From Gyromitra esculenta (taxonomy: Eukaryota; Ascomycota; Pezizomycetes; Pezizales; Discinaceae), in assembly GCA_038503075.1 (NCBI GenBank), contig JBCAML010000004.1, positions 1,013,149-1,077,148 on the forward strand: a stretch of 64,000 nucleotides of DNA, read 5' to 3'. How positions within the stretch are numbered: position 1 is the first letter of the stretch; the number at the start of each line of letters is the position of its first letter. The position numbers and the translations under genes are program-made. The notes below the pieces were generated by a model, which was not told where the DNA came from, searched no databases, and saw only the letters and a list, made by a program, of their open reading frames with translations. Shown piece after piece: positions 1 through 10,010 of the stretch.

Positions 1-1203
1 AGAATGCGAGTAGAGTCGCGAATGGGGTCGGTAGAGTAGGTATGGCGGACATGGGGAAATGCCGAACACCGTTTATTCGCATGGAGGTTCAGATCTGATC
101 GCTACCACTGACCGCTGTCGCTGATGAGTTGCTTCTAATAAAAAAGCCTCTGTTCGGCATTTCCTCTTCGGCATACCTATCTCACTCTCGACCCCACACA
201 TGTACCCCCAAATAAGGAATGGCCCATTTGTTTTTTGGATTTGTAAAGTCGGTTGCGAAGGTGATGGATCGGTACTTTGGAGACAAGGCGTTTTGACATC
301 TCGAACCGGCAGCTGATTTTCCTTGCAGGTTGGCGGGGAATTCTTACTTGGAAGGTGGGGTCGGTCAGAGAGACCCTTCCTTGAATGTGGTTGATTTTAA
401 AATTTATTCTAAAAAACGTATCTTAGCTTGGCTGTCCTAAACATGCCGTAGGATGAATACCTCTTATTAGATCCTATCATTTATTATTCTAGGACAATAT
501 AAGCTCTTTAAAAAAATAATTTGACCGTTATATCCACCGTCCGCCTGTATTCGAGAAATTAAAGGTATTGAGCAATTTTGGGAGACCCCAAACCCAAGTC
601 TGCTTCGTTGAAAAATAATCAAGGAATGCATGCAAGTAAAAATATAGGTACAATGCTGTAGGATGAATATCCATCAACGGTCCTAGCCTTTTAATTTCAC
701 ATTAGTCTACATAGAGAACTCATCGCAGAAAAAAAAGCAAAAAAAAAAAGCAAGGAAACGCGTGCGATGAATACCCCTTCAGCTTTCAGGACCCTGTCCC
801 TTTGTTTTTACTTGATAGAAATTAAAGAACTCAATTACATAAAAAAAAACAAGTACGATGTGAGCTGGGAACGAAAGATGCTGTCACCATCGACTGTAAT
901 CCGTGTTCTATGGCGGGGCAGATTGCGGGGTTCATATGTGGGCTAGGGTTCTCGGCTAGCTCGATTGTTTTAAATTCGTGAGTAGTCTAGCGCGTCGGCT
1001 ATTCTTGGCGTGTCGGCTATTCTTAACGAGTAGCTAACACACCATACCACTGCTAACAATAATGGCGTGCTCCTACTTAAATATGGCGTGCTCCCTAACA
1101 ACAATTGGACTCGAGTACTTCTACTCAGAGTATGGCTTGTTTCTAGTAACAATTGCGCCCTAGTACCTTTTCACGAAACCTCTTACTATATCATCACGTT
1201 CCT
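1..1203. other. Upstream intergenic DNA with inverted and direct repeats
   Basis: No convincing coding sequence is seen. The first 200 bases hold a large imperfect inverted repeat (arms about 24-68 and 151-195). From about 440 to 850 there are three diverged copies of a motif around GATGAATAYC followed by a T-rich and then an A-rich run (near 446, 656 and 764). Immediately upstream of the first gene there are two short direct repeats: a pair containing GTCGGCTATTCTT (about 990-1025) and a pair of ATGGCGTGCTCC (about 1062-1095). Confidence 0.6.
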
Positions 1204-2471
1204 ATGGCTTCCCCGGCGCTGCCCGTGCTTGATCTTGCTCTTGCTTCCGATCCTGCCACAAAGCCCATCCTTCTCAAAAAGCTCAAATCCGCGTTATTTG
1301 AGACCGGATTTCTCTATCTGACAAATCATGGCGTCTCTCCAGAACCAATAGCCAAGTTGGCCTCTTACATTCCTGCATTATTTACACTTCCTCAGGAATC
1401 TAAGGTGAAGCTCACCATACGTAACAACCCTCATTTCGTTGGATATTCAGCACCCGCCGAGGAAGATACACTAGGAGTGAAGGACTATCGAGAAAAATTT
1501 GATTTCGCCACAGAGCTTCCGGTTGTATGGAATCCGGAAGATGATGGTAGTCAAGGACGAGATTTTACGAAATTGTACTGGAGATTGCGGGGACCTAACA
1601 ACTGGCCGGACGAAAACGAAAATGGGTTGCGAGGCTTCAGAGAAGCTTTGGAGACTTATATGAAAACTCTGGAGGAATTGAGCTTAAGATTCGTTCATCT
1701 CATTGAAGAGGCATTCGGTATCCCAGTTGGTTGGTACCATCAATCAATCGCGGTTCGAAATATCAATTCTAATTGAGATATTGTTAGGGACGTTTGACTC
1801 CTTCTTTATGTCGTCAGGCCCATATTTGCGTCCTCAGAATCGGCTCAAAATACTCAAATACCCTCCATCCCCCACTGCCGACACACAAGGCCAAGGTGTA
1901 GGTGCGCATAGGGATTCCACTGGCTGGCTGACTTTCCTGCACCAAGTCGGAAACGCACCAGAAGATGCAGAGGGGCTTCAAGTATTGAACCCTCAGAAAC
2001 TAGATGTTGCGGAGTGGATCTCAGTTCCTCTGGTACCAAACTCGTTCGTTGTCAATTTTGGTAATGCTTTTGAAGCAGCCACCAGCGGCGGAGTCAGAGC
2101 TACTGTCCACCGCGTTGTGGTACGTATCCATCCACCCTAAGATTGCATTTAATTTTTGAGTTCAAGTTTTCTGAAATACGTCCTTCGACATAACTCTGCA
2201 GACTCCAAAATCGACATCACCTCCGAGGTTCTCGATACCATTCTTTATGGGGCTACCGCTTGACATAACCATCAACGAGATCAAGAAATCGATACCAGAG
2301 GAGGTCCACAAGCTAAGGGCTAATAGTGGGCAGAGGAGTGATTACGTACTGGATCCCAAATGGGAAGAGGAAGAGTTGGGTGTTGCGCAGATGAGAACAT
2401 GGTTCAGAAGCCATAAGCAGGAAGCAGGAAATTGGTATGGTGCCGAGGTTGTAGAAAACTATTTGAAGTAG
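1204..2471 (+). CDS. 2-oxoglutarate/Fe(II)-dependent dioxygenase, isopenicillin N synthase-like
   Basis: A cytosolic oxidoreductase of the 2OG-Fe(II) oxygenase family; the substrate cannot be told from sequence. Inferred exons are 1204-1729, 1788-2119 and 2202-2471, giving 375 residues, the usual length for this family. The start is the ATG of MASPALPVLDL, typical of the DIOX_N domain; the open frame extends upstream but without an ATG. The iron-binding triad is complete: His216 and Asp218 in GAHRDSTGW, and His283 in TVHRVV. The 2-oxoglutarate-binding R-x-S is Arg295/Ser297 in RFSIPFF. Intron 1 could use the donor at 1730 (keeps FGIPVGTFDSF) or one slightly upstream in the same phase. Intron 2 runs GTACGT...CTGCAG. 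The gene converges with the oxidoreductase on the other strand. The family fit is firm; the exact first donor is less so. Confidence 0.9.
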
Positions 2472-2723
2472 TTAGATTCGTGGTACTAGAGACGAAAAAT
2501 AGGAGGCTTGAGTTATGCCAGTGATCTTGCTTAACTTCAAATGTTATTTACCTCGAAGGTCTGATCGATTGCGAGGAGAGATACGTGTTGCCACTGTCAC
2601 AAGAACCGGTCTTATTAACAATGTAAGATTTGATTAATTCATCGAACTACATGTGTGGTTGTTTTATGCTGGATATTAGTAATCACAGCTTCCCTCTTAA
2701 GCTTACGCAGTCAAATTTCTTAG

Positions 2724-4451
2724 CTAGGATTTCCCCAAGACATTCGTCTTCCACCAATCTTCCCACTCGATCACTTTCCTCCCCGTCCTTGCATCCTCAG
2801 CCCAAAACACGGCGACATGACTCCTCAAAGCTTCTTCTGGTGTAACTTTAATGATCTCGTTTTGCGCTTTCTCAACAGTCCAACCTTCGTTCTTAACCTT
2901 ATCGATAGCATCTACAAACGCCCTCGCGAGTCCTGCATCTCCACCACCGTGACCACTTGATAGATCTAATTCAGGTTTCCAAACCTTTGTTTTTTCAGTT
3001 TCGAAATCGTAGACCCTAATCGTATTACTGTCCGCCTGCAATTCCCCTCGCGTGCCGTAGATCCTAGTGAAGCGTTCACAAATATTCTGGGAAAACGCAA
3101 TCATGGTCAAAGTAGCCGTCTTTGCTCCTCGGCCGTCTGTTATCAAATCTCCAGAACTAGATTGAGAAGGCAAGAAATCATCTTCCCAGGACATAGTGAC
3201 GACTTGATTATCGACGACATCGTTGCCTGCCTCATAGACACATCTCCCATAGAAGCTCTTCTGCTGACCATTCTCACCTAGTTGCTCCTCGTCATTACTG
3301 TAGTTCTCTTGAAGCCTTGCCACCAGCATCTTCTCTGCGGTATTCATGCTCGGTGCGTCTTCGATTTCCGGTGCCACAATCCTTACAGGCCACCCTGTAT
3401 TTCCGCGCTGGAGATTTCTTTCATTGTATATTTTTTTTGCGGAGAAGATGCACTCCGCTTCTGCGGGGCAAGAGAAGCAGTTGGTTGCAGCCCCTGCCTT
3501 CGCTGGCTTCCGCGAAGGCTTAAAATGAACAAGCGAGCCCGAAGAAGAAACGGTGGTTGGAAGATGGGGAATCGAAGTAGTTGAAGGCGAGCAGAGGAGC
3601 CAAAGGAGGAGATCCATGTCGTGACAGCATTTAGTTAGAAGTGAGGGTGCAGAGGAAGAGGATTTTCGCCAGTTCCCACTAGAGCGACGTTAAAGAGCTG
3701 CTCCCAGCTTTTAGAATACTGGTGGGTCTAGTTACCGAACATAGCTATGCGAGAAATGCCACCACCCCACAGGCTCCGTATGATTGACATTTACAATCTC
3801 TCCAACAACCTTATCATCACAGACCAGCTTGCGTAACAGCATATTATGTGGAGAGTATCGCAAAACGTGACCAATCGCGAGTAGAATTGGTGGAAGTGAT
3901 GGTGAAGCAATTGCATTGCACATTTGGATGCAGGAATCAAGCGTTATACTAAGCGGTTTTTCACAAAGTATATGGATATTCAACGGGCGAAGAGCCATTA
4001 CAATCTAATTTCGCTCGATTCCTAAGTCCTATGTTCGAAAGCAATCGATAAATGCATATGATCATACCTCAGCATGTGTTTCATCAAGCGTACAGACACA
4101 GATCCCATCAACTTCACGTTTTATCTTTTCTTTAGCCTCGTCGTCCTTGACGAGTTCCGTCCACGAGGAAAATGCAAGCCCTTGCCCAAGTACATCAAGC
4201 CCATATTTGGAAGCGAACAAGTTTCGTTTGAACTCGATGGGCTCTGCAACACCAACAACGATGCCAATAGTGAATAAGTGAATTGCACTAGCATATGCCG
4301 TACCACGGGACCCAGCGCCGATAACGAGGATTCGTGGACTGTTGGCTGGTTTATCAGGACTAGGGGATCTAATGCCCTTGAAGGTCGTGGACGGCGATGG
4401 GCCTTCGGAAGTAGTGGGCTTTCGCAACATTTTTCGGATGACAGATGCCAT
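2724..4451 (-). CDS. Gfo/Idh/MocA-family NAD(P)-dependent oxidoreductase
   Basis: Predicted NAD(P)-dependent dehydrogenase of the Gfo/Idh/MocA superfamily, acting on a sugar or related polyol; substrate unknown. Inferred exons on the minus strand are 4451-4068, 4004-3736 and 3678-2724, which join in frame to 535 residues. The Rossmann motif GAGSRG is at residues 45-50, and the family EKP motif (catalytic lysine) is at 143-145 in HILCEKPLS. Across the second intron junction the sequence reads HSYVRGNWRK and then CCHDMDLLLWLL, as expected in fungal members. About 40 residues rich in Ser and Pro precede the Rossmann fold. Both introns are GT...AG, and a 252-bp gap separates this stop from the convergent dioxygenase stop. 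Confidence 0.92.
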
Positions 4452-5319
4452 TAGATATCCTAAAGATAGTTCTAAAGAAGTTTAAATAACGGTGAGATGA
4501 GTACTGGTGAAGTATCGTTTTTTATCAGGGGTCATGTGTTTGTGGGAACTCATCAGGTGGTTGCCTAGCCTCAGCCTTTGTTACACAAGTATCCTACCCG
4601 AATTAGGGGTTGGCAATTACCAACCACGACAACATGGAGGAGTAATGATCGCAATACGAACCTTCTGCATCCGCGAAAGACTAGTTCATAATACAAGGAT
4701 TGTGGCTGCCTACTCATATTTGGCTGATGCTGCTAGAATGGAGTGGGTCCGCATGCCCTACCAAATTGTATCGAATCCACGATTCCGCATGGGAAGCAGA
4801 GGCAGTCCGTTTTAAAACCTCAATCAAATACGAGTGGTTTGCCATTAATTTGGCACCAGTTATTTTTAGGCTATTGGGAACACTTTTCATTTCATGCGAT
4901 CTAGGTAACAATAAAATATTAATAGTGGGCGTATCTAGCGCACGAGCAGTATCTTCCGCAAGAAAAGCCTATACAGTAATTATCAACGCACGATATTCCC
5001 ATTCCTACAGTAACTGGCATTTCAGAAGGTTAGTATTAGTACTAGAGTTGAAACTATACTTATGCTGGACTTGAAACTTACAATTTGAGTGTTGGCAAAA
5101 AGCAAATTATAATACTACTATTTAGTTATCTTCATGATCTGTTTTGCGATCGGTCAACCCGTCTTCGGGACTGAGAAAAACGTCAGTTCACCTGAACCAA
5201 GAGAATCCATCTAATGATTAGCATATTTCTTTAAACACTCATCCAAATAGTCTGAAGGGATCTTTGTTTTTACACACCTACATGACCTTAGATCGATGTA
5301 ACTCTGGGGAGTAAGGCCT
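4452..5319. other. Intergenic DNA without recognised genes
   Basis: This is the upstream side of the minus-strand oxidoreductase. Open frames here are short, lack ATG starts or resemble no protein family. I see no repeat or RNA gene in it. Confidence 0.5.
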
Positions 5320-5535
5320 CTAGAAAAAGATATAACTTTGAGTTCTACTCATCCTACATCCTTTCGCTTGAGTTTGTTTCGGCACGGAGGGGCCGGTGGA
5401 CTTGGTATCTGAATTGTCTTCCATAGCCATATAGTCGTCTTCGCCGTCTAGATCGAGGAGGTTCAAGTCATTAGCGAGGTTCAAGTCAACTGCGGGGCTG
5501 AGGTCGCCTGTAGTAGTAGTAGTAGTAGAATTCAT
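5320..5535 (-). CDS. Small acidic ORF with poly-Thr start, doubtful
   Basis: A 71-residue ATG-started frame opening with MNSTTTTTTGDLS, followed by DLNL-type acidic stretches. The threonine run is encoded by a simple (ACT)n repeat at about 5511-5528. That repeat lies about 430 bp beyond the 3' end of the recognisable LINE coding remnants and could instead be the simple-repeat tail of the element. No domain is recognised. It may be a short unknown gene, a fragment, or chance. Confidence 0.2.
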   Translation of the reverse strand: MNSTTTTTTGDLSPAVDLNLANDLNLLDLDGEDDYMAMEDNSDTKSTGPSVPKQTQAKGCRMSRTQSYIFF

Positions 5536-5960
5536 TTACGCATCCAACCCTTAGGTTATGGCGATCACACTATCTAAACAAAACCCAAACAAAACAACCT
5601 AACAACAACAAACAAAAACAAACAAAATAAACCCAACATAGCTACCTCTTCATCTCTTATCTGCCTAAAAATAAAATAAAATAAAAATAAAAAATAATAA
5701 TAAAATAAACATAAAACATAACAACATTTCAACCATCAATCTCACAATTTGACTCTTCTCACTCCATATCTCAATTTCAATTTCTCTTCTTACTTTTCCA
5801 AATCCCCATACCCCCATTCTAGCTCCCTATTTTCCTCTTCTTTCTCCTCTCTCTCACATCGTCTATTTTTCTTAAACTCCTTCCATATCTTCTAGTGCTT
5901 TATCTTGAGAATATAGAAGTTCTTTAACTCCTACTTCTTTCTCCAAACTCTTTTTCAGCT
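5536..5960. other. A-rich then pyrimidine-rich DNA downstream of LINE
   Basis: The plus strand is A-rich with AAACA and AATAA runs from about 5575 to 5730, then C/T-rich up to 5960. Read on the minus strand it follows the RNase H remnant of the LINE, so it is probably its 3' untranslated part or decayed C-terminal coding sequence. The element's exact 3' end was not found. Confidence 0.4.
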
Positions 5961-6350
5961 TTATATCTGGAATCGATCGTAAACATACATTCTTCCAAGA
6001 TGTTGTACGTTTAGTCCCCTTTCCGCATTCGCACGTTGGTCGTCTTCGCTTTTCTTAATTTTGACTCGATATGCATTGGTCCAGATATGTCCCGTTCTGA
6101 GTCTTCCGATAACGACTTTTTGACTCCGCTCATTATCCCATTCTTGTTTCTTTTCGCGTTTTTGGGCTCCCGTCATAGCTTTTCCTTTTCTCGGTCTCCA
6201 TTGTTTTTGCCATTCTTCATTTGGTTTTCCGTCGCGCTTCCAGGTATGACATTGATATAAACCAATCCTTGTCCTGGTTTTTCGCATCCTGCTTTGGCCA
6301 GTAATATCTGCTTTTTCATTTCCGACCATATTCGTACGAGCTTTACTCAT
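5961..6350 (-). pseudogene. LINE RNase H / C-terminal remnant
   Basis: The frame contains VGNEKADITG, the GNExAD motif conserved around an RNase H catalytic aspartate in LINE-encoded RNase H. It is followed by VVIGRLRTGHIWTNAY, a typical post-RNase-H segment of Tad1-like elements. The Cys/His-containing end expected after it (CG...ET..H...C) is no longer recognisable. This frame is cut off from the RT frame, so it is a relic. Confidence 0.65.
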
Positions 6351-7004
6351 TCGAGGGTTGTTGTTATCCCTCTGCTTTGGCTTCGTCGATCTTCCATCTT
6401 ATCCTTCGCCATCATTTCTCCCTCCCACCTCCCTCTTCTTCACTCTCATCATCGTTTCTGGCCATCCGTCCCGATAACCAATGACGTTACCCCTTTCTCC
6501 CCGCACTCTTCCATCCCCCGTTCTACCGCTTTTTTATTCCCACCATTTCTGTATCCATAATCTCCATCTCTTCTCCCATTCCATAACTTCCTTCCCAAAT
6601 TACTCCTCCCCACCTGTCGGTCCTACATACCCCAACCCCTACTTTTCCTCCTTTCTTCGATCCATCGCATACATCACTACCTCCTCTCTCTTCCCTTCTT
6701 TTCCTCTCGTTTTCTCTGCGCCCTCCTTATTCCCACTCCCAATTATAACCACCAGCTTCTTCTCTTATCTCTCTCTTCCCACTTTTTCTCCTTCCTTTCT
6801 ACTTCCTCACACTTTTCCACCTTCTTCCATCTTCTTCGGATATTCTCACCTATCCTTGCTAGTCCACGTCTTACCCCCCCTTTTTTCTCCACTTTTTTAA
6901 TCCCCTTCTTTCCCCACTCTTCTTCATCATTCTTCCTCCTTCTTTTTCCTCTTCTTGTTCTTTAATCTCCCTCTCGCTACCTTCCTCATTGGGCGCTTCT
7001 TTCC

Positions 7005-7313
7005 TTATTCATCGCTTTGATAGAATTCTTTTGTCTTTCGTTGAGTCAGCCGTTGCACGAGATCGTTTTCGACTCGAATCGCTTCCTCCCGCGTGGTTCT
7101 CAAGATTCTCCCAACTTGCGCATATCGCTTTTCATCCGCTCTGTCCATCTTCTCCGCCAGCCCTTTCTGTCCCATCCACCATACTCTCGATCCATAATCC
7201 ATCACACTCCTCGCACATCCTATATACATCTTCCTCATATTTCCTACCCCGCACCCTTCCTCTCCTTTCACCAATCTTCTCATTTTTGCCACTACATTCT
7301 CACTCTTCTTCAC
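7005..7313 (-). pseudogene. LINE ORF2 segment between RT and RNase H
   Basis: A 102-residue fragment with VMDYGSRVWW and a run resembling the RT connection region that precedes RNase H in fungal LINEs (KMDRADEKRYAQVGRILRTT). It lies in a different frame from the RT, separated by stops. Confidence 0.55.
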
Positions 7314-7521
7314 CTTAATATCTACATGACTCTTAAAATTTAACTCTATCCAACCACACTCTCAACCATCTCATCACCTTACTTTCTTCTTTTCCCATAC
7401 TCTTTGGTGTATAGAACTTTTCTTCTTCCTCCATTTCTTTTTCCTTCCTACCTTATCCATTCCAATTTATCCTCTGCAAATTTAACGTCATTTTCCTCCG
7501 CCCACTTATATGCTTCTGCCA

Positions 7522-9126
7522 TCAATTTTTCCTCTCTATGACTTCCTCCCAATCATCTCCAGCAATTACCATCATGATATCATCGATAAAAGTTGGAATA
7601 ATTGCGTCGCCGCATATGTTCTTCACAGTATTTCTCCATTCGAGAAGCGGTGCGCCATATATATGTATTAAATATGGTGATATCGCTCTTGTGATTCCTG
7701 TATCCACTTTCTCCCACTCCGCTTTTCTACCATCAAACCTTTTTGACTTCTCTATCTTTCATAAAGCTTTCGACCCACTAGCTCTTCTTCAACTCCTATC
7801 GCTCGCATTCTGTCGTTAGTCTTTTCCTCGCCATATTCGAACGCCTGGTCGATATCCGCTGCTACTATCATCACCTTCTTTCCTCTCTCTCGCTTCTCTC
7901 GCCCAGTCCAGCGTCCACTCCACGCATTCCTCTGCCCCTCTGCCCTTTCTTCCTCCCCATTGCCACTTATGCATTTTTCCCTTCTCCTCAACTCTCCTTC
8001 TAATTCTTCCCTCCACTATCTTTTCGAGTACCTTTGCTAGCGTATTCAGTAGGGAGACCGGCCTATAGCTTCTCGGTGTCGTATAGTCTCCTTTATTCAG
8101 TTTAGGTATAATCGCCCCAATCGCTTTTCTCCATAGTTTTGGGTGTTCCCCTTCTTGAAGGATCACATTCATCCCTTCAACTAGCTTGGCTCTATATGTG
8201 CTGCCCAGTTTTTTAAGAATCTCAGGCAGTATTCCGTCTGGTCCGGGGGCCTTTTTATTCCCCTGGGAGTTTATTGCGTCTTCGACTTCTTTTTCCGTTA
8301 CCTTCAATAACTGACCTTTCGGTATTGTTGCTGGGTTTCGCTCCTGGTCTCGTTCTGGTGCTTTCGGGAAAAGTTTGCTTCGAAGTAGCTTTTCTTTTTC
8401 TTGGAAGCTGTCGGCGCGCGTGTTCGTTTCTTGGTTTCTTAGCGTCGGCATTTTCGTGTATATCCTTTGATTGAGCGACCTCCACACCGTCCACATTTCG
8501 CTCTGACTCTTAGCCTCTCCTATGAAGCTATCCCACATTTCCTTCTTTTTCTTTCTTATTAATTTGAACAGTCCGTTTCTTTCTCTTTTCCATTTTATCT
8601 GCTCCTCTTCTTTCCATTCCCCTTTTCCTTTCTTTGCCCACCTCCAGCACTTGCTCACTTCTTTTCTTTTTTCTTTTACTTCCTTATCGAACCATTTTTT
8701 GCTTCTCCACATCATCCTCGCCTCCGGTATCCCTTCCCTCATTGCCTCCGTGGCTACTTCCGTTAGTATCCTGGCAATGCTCTCAATTCTTTTCCCCTCG
8801 ATCGCTTCTTCCCATGCTAGCTCTTTCTCTAACCACATGGCTTCCGCTTTCTTTTGAACCTCCTCCCAGTCTGCTTTTTTCAGATTCCATCGTTTGCTGA
8901 AGGGGTTCGATACCCTGTCCGCTTCGTTCGCATACGTGATCTCGATTGTTGCATGATCTGATCCGGTGTCCTTTTCTTCTACGATTTGCCAGTTACACTT
9001 CCTCACCATATTTTCTAACACCCATGTTAGATCCAACACCGATTTGTCGTGTCCTCTTCTTCTCGTGATTCTGTCAATTTCGTTTAGCAATACTAATTCT
9101 TTTGCATCTACTACCTTCATTATCAT
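7522..9126 (-). pseudogene. LINE reverse transcriptase, frameshifted
   Basis: The longest frame (9126-7816) carries KKAPGPDGILPEILKKLG and SYRPVSLLNTLAKVLEKIV, hallmarks of LINE reverse transcriptases. A frameshift near 7870-7990 moves motif A into the next frame (VMIVAADIDQAFEYG, 7991-7752). The active-site box continues at 7707-7522 as PTFIDDIMMVIAGDDW, a variant of the usual FADD with both aspartates kept. The preceding GIPQGSP-type motif is degraded (GITRAISP). The polymerase is therefore recognisable but not encoded as one protein. Confidence 0.8.
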
Positions 9127-9297
9127 TTCCTCCCTTATACTTTCTCTTCGTATCCCATAGTCTCTTTCACATCAAGTCACCTAGTACCATTAAATCTACT
9201 CCCTGTCCTAGCCCCTCTTTCCATTCTTCCATACACCATCCTTTTCTTTTCTTATGGTTCGATTGTATATGTTGCAGATCCTCAAGTCCGGCCTTTT

Positions 9298-9651
9298 TCA
9301 TCGAACGTCCATAATCTCGCATCCCAGGTGGTCCACAAGTCGTCGTATTGTGTATTTTAGTCCACTATCTTTTCTTACCATCCACATTACCCTTCCACTC
9401 TCTTCCCCCTTTCCTTGTTTGTACACGATTTCGTATCCGTTATGTCCGACGGTAAATTGATTATTTCCTACGTCAGTTGTTCCGTTTACCTTTTTCCCTC
9501 TGCCTTTACTCCCTATCCATGGTTCTTGTATCGCAATTATGTCCGCGCTTGCACTGTCGTCCATGAGATTTTGCATGACATTCGTTGATCGGTTGCAATT
9601 GTGTTGAATTATCGTCGTCCCTAGTCCTTCGTTTTTGTCGTATCGATTCAT
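9298..9651 (-). pseudogene. LINE AP-endonuclease remnant
   Basis: The frame includes IIQHNCNRS followed by ADIIAIQEPWIG, the N-terminal Asn and catalytic Glu blocks of the exonuclease-endonuclease-phosphatase fold found in LINE ORF2. Continuing past the stop, degraded sequence retains CNIYN and VLGDL, where a GDFN-x-H block would be expected. The domain is therefore truncated and probably inactive. Confidence 0.65.
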
Positions 9652-9675
9652 TACTTCCTTTTTGGTTGGGGGGTG

Positions 9676-9930
9676 CTATTTCCTCGAATACCTCTCATCT
9701 TGTGGTCCCATGTTGAATGGCCGATCCCATCGCACTCTCCGCATTTTTTGGCGTTCTGCACTGCCACCACCTGTGTTGCATTCTAGTTTAGCTGAGGTCA
9801 TACCATTCTGAGTGAGTTCTCTCATCCATATGGCGTATTGTCCTTGTGCCTTGCATCTTGTATATCCTTCCTCATCACGAGATCGATACCAAGGGCTCTT
9901 TAGAATCTCCTCCTCTCGATGCCTTTGCAA
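9676..9930 (-). pseudogene. Decayed zinc-knuckle region of LINE
   Basis: The segment RCKAQGQYAIWMREL...GMTSAKLECNTGGGSA resembles the Cys-rich knuckle usually found at the end of LINE gag ORFs (C..C.....H....C), but most of the Cys and His positions have been replaced. It lies just downstream of ORF1 in another frame. Confidence 0.4.
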
Positions 9931-10010
9931 CGTGCACTACTACTGCTTGTGCTCTGCCGTCCGGTTTCATGTCCCTAATATCAGCTAGCCATCTTGGCTT
10001 CTTCATGATA

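Noticed and set aside
4507..5074. Overlapping plus-strand ORFs upstream of the Gfo/Idh/MocA gene
   Set aside because: First frame lacks an ATG start, both contain low-quality sequence and no domain; probably chance.
6294..7343. Long Ser/Pro/Phe-rich plus-strand ORFs
   Set aside because: They are antisense readings of the Lys/Glu-rich minus-strand LINE sequence.
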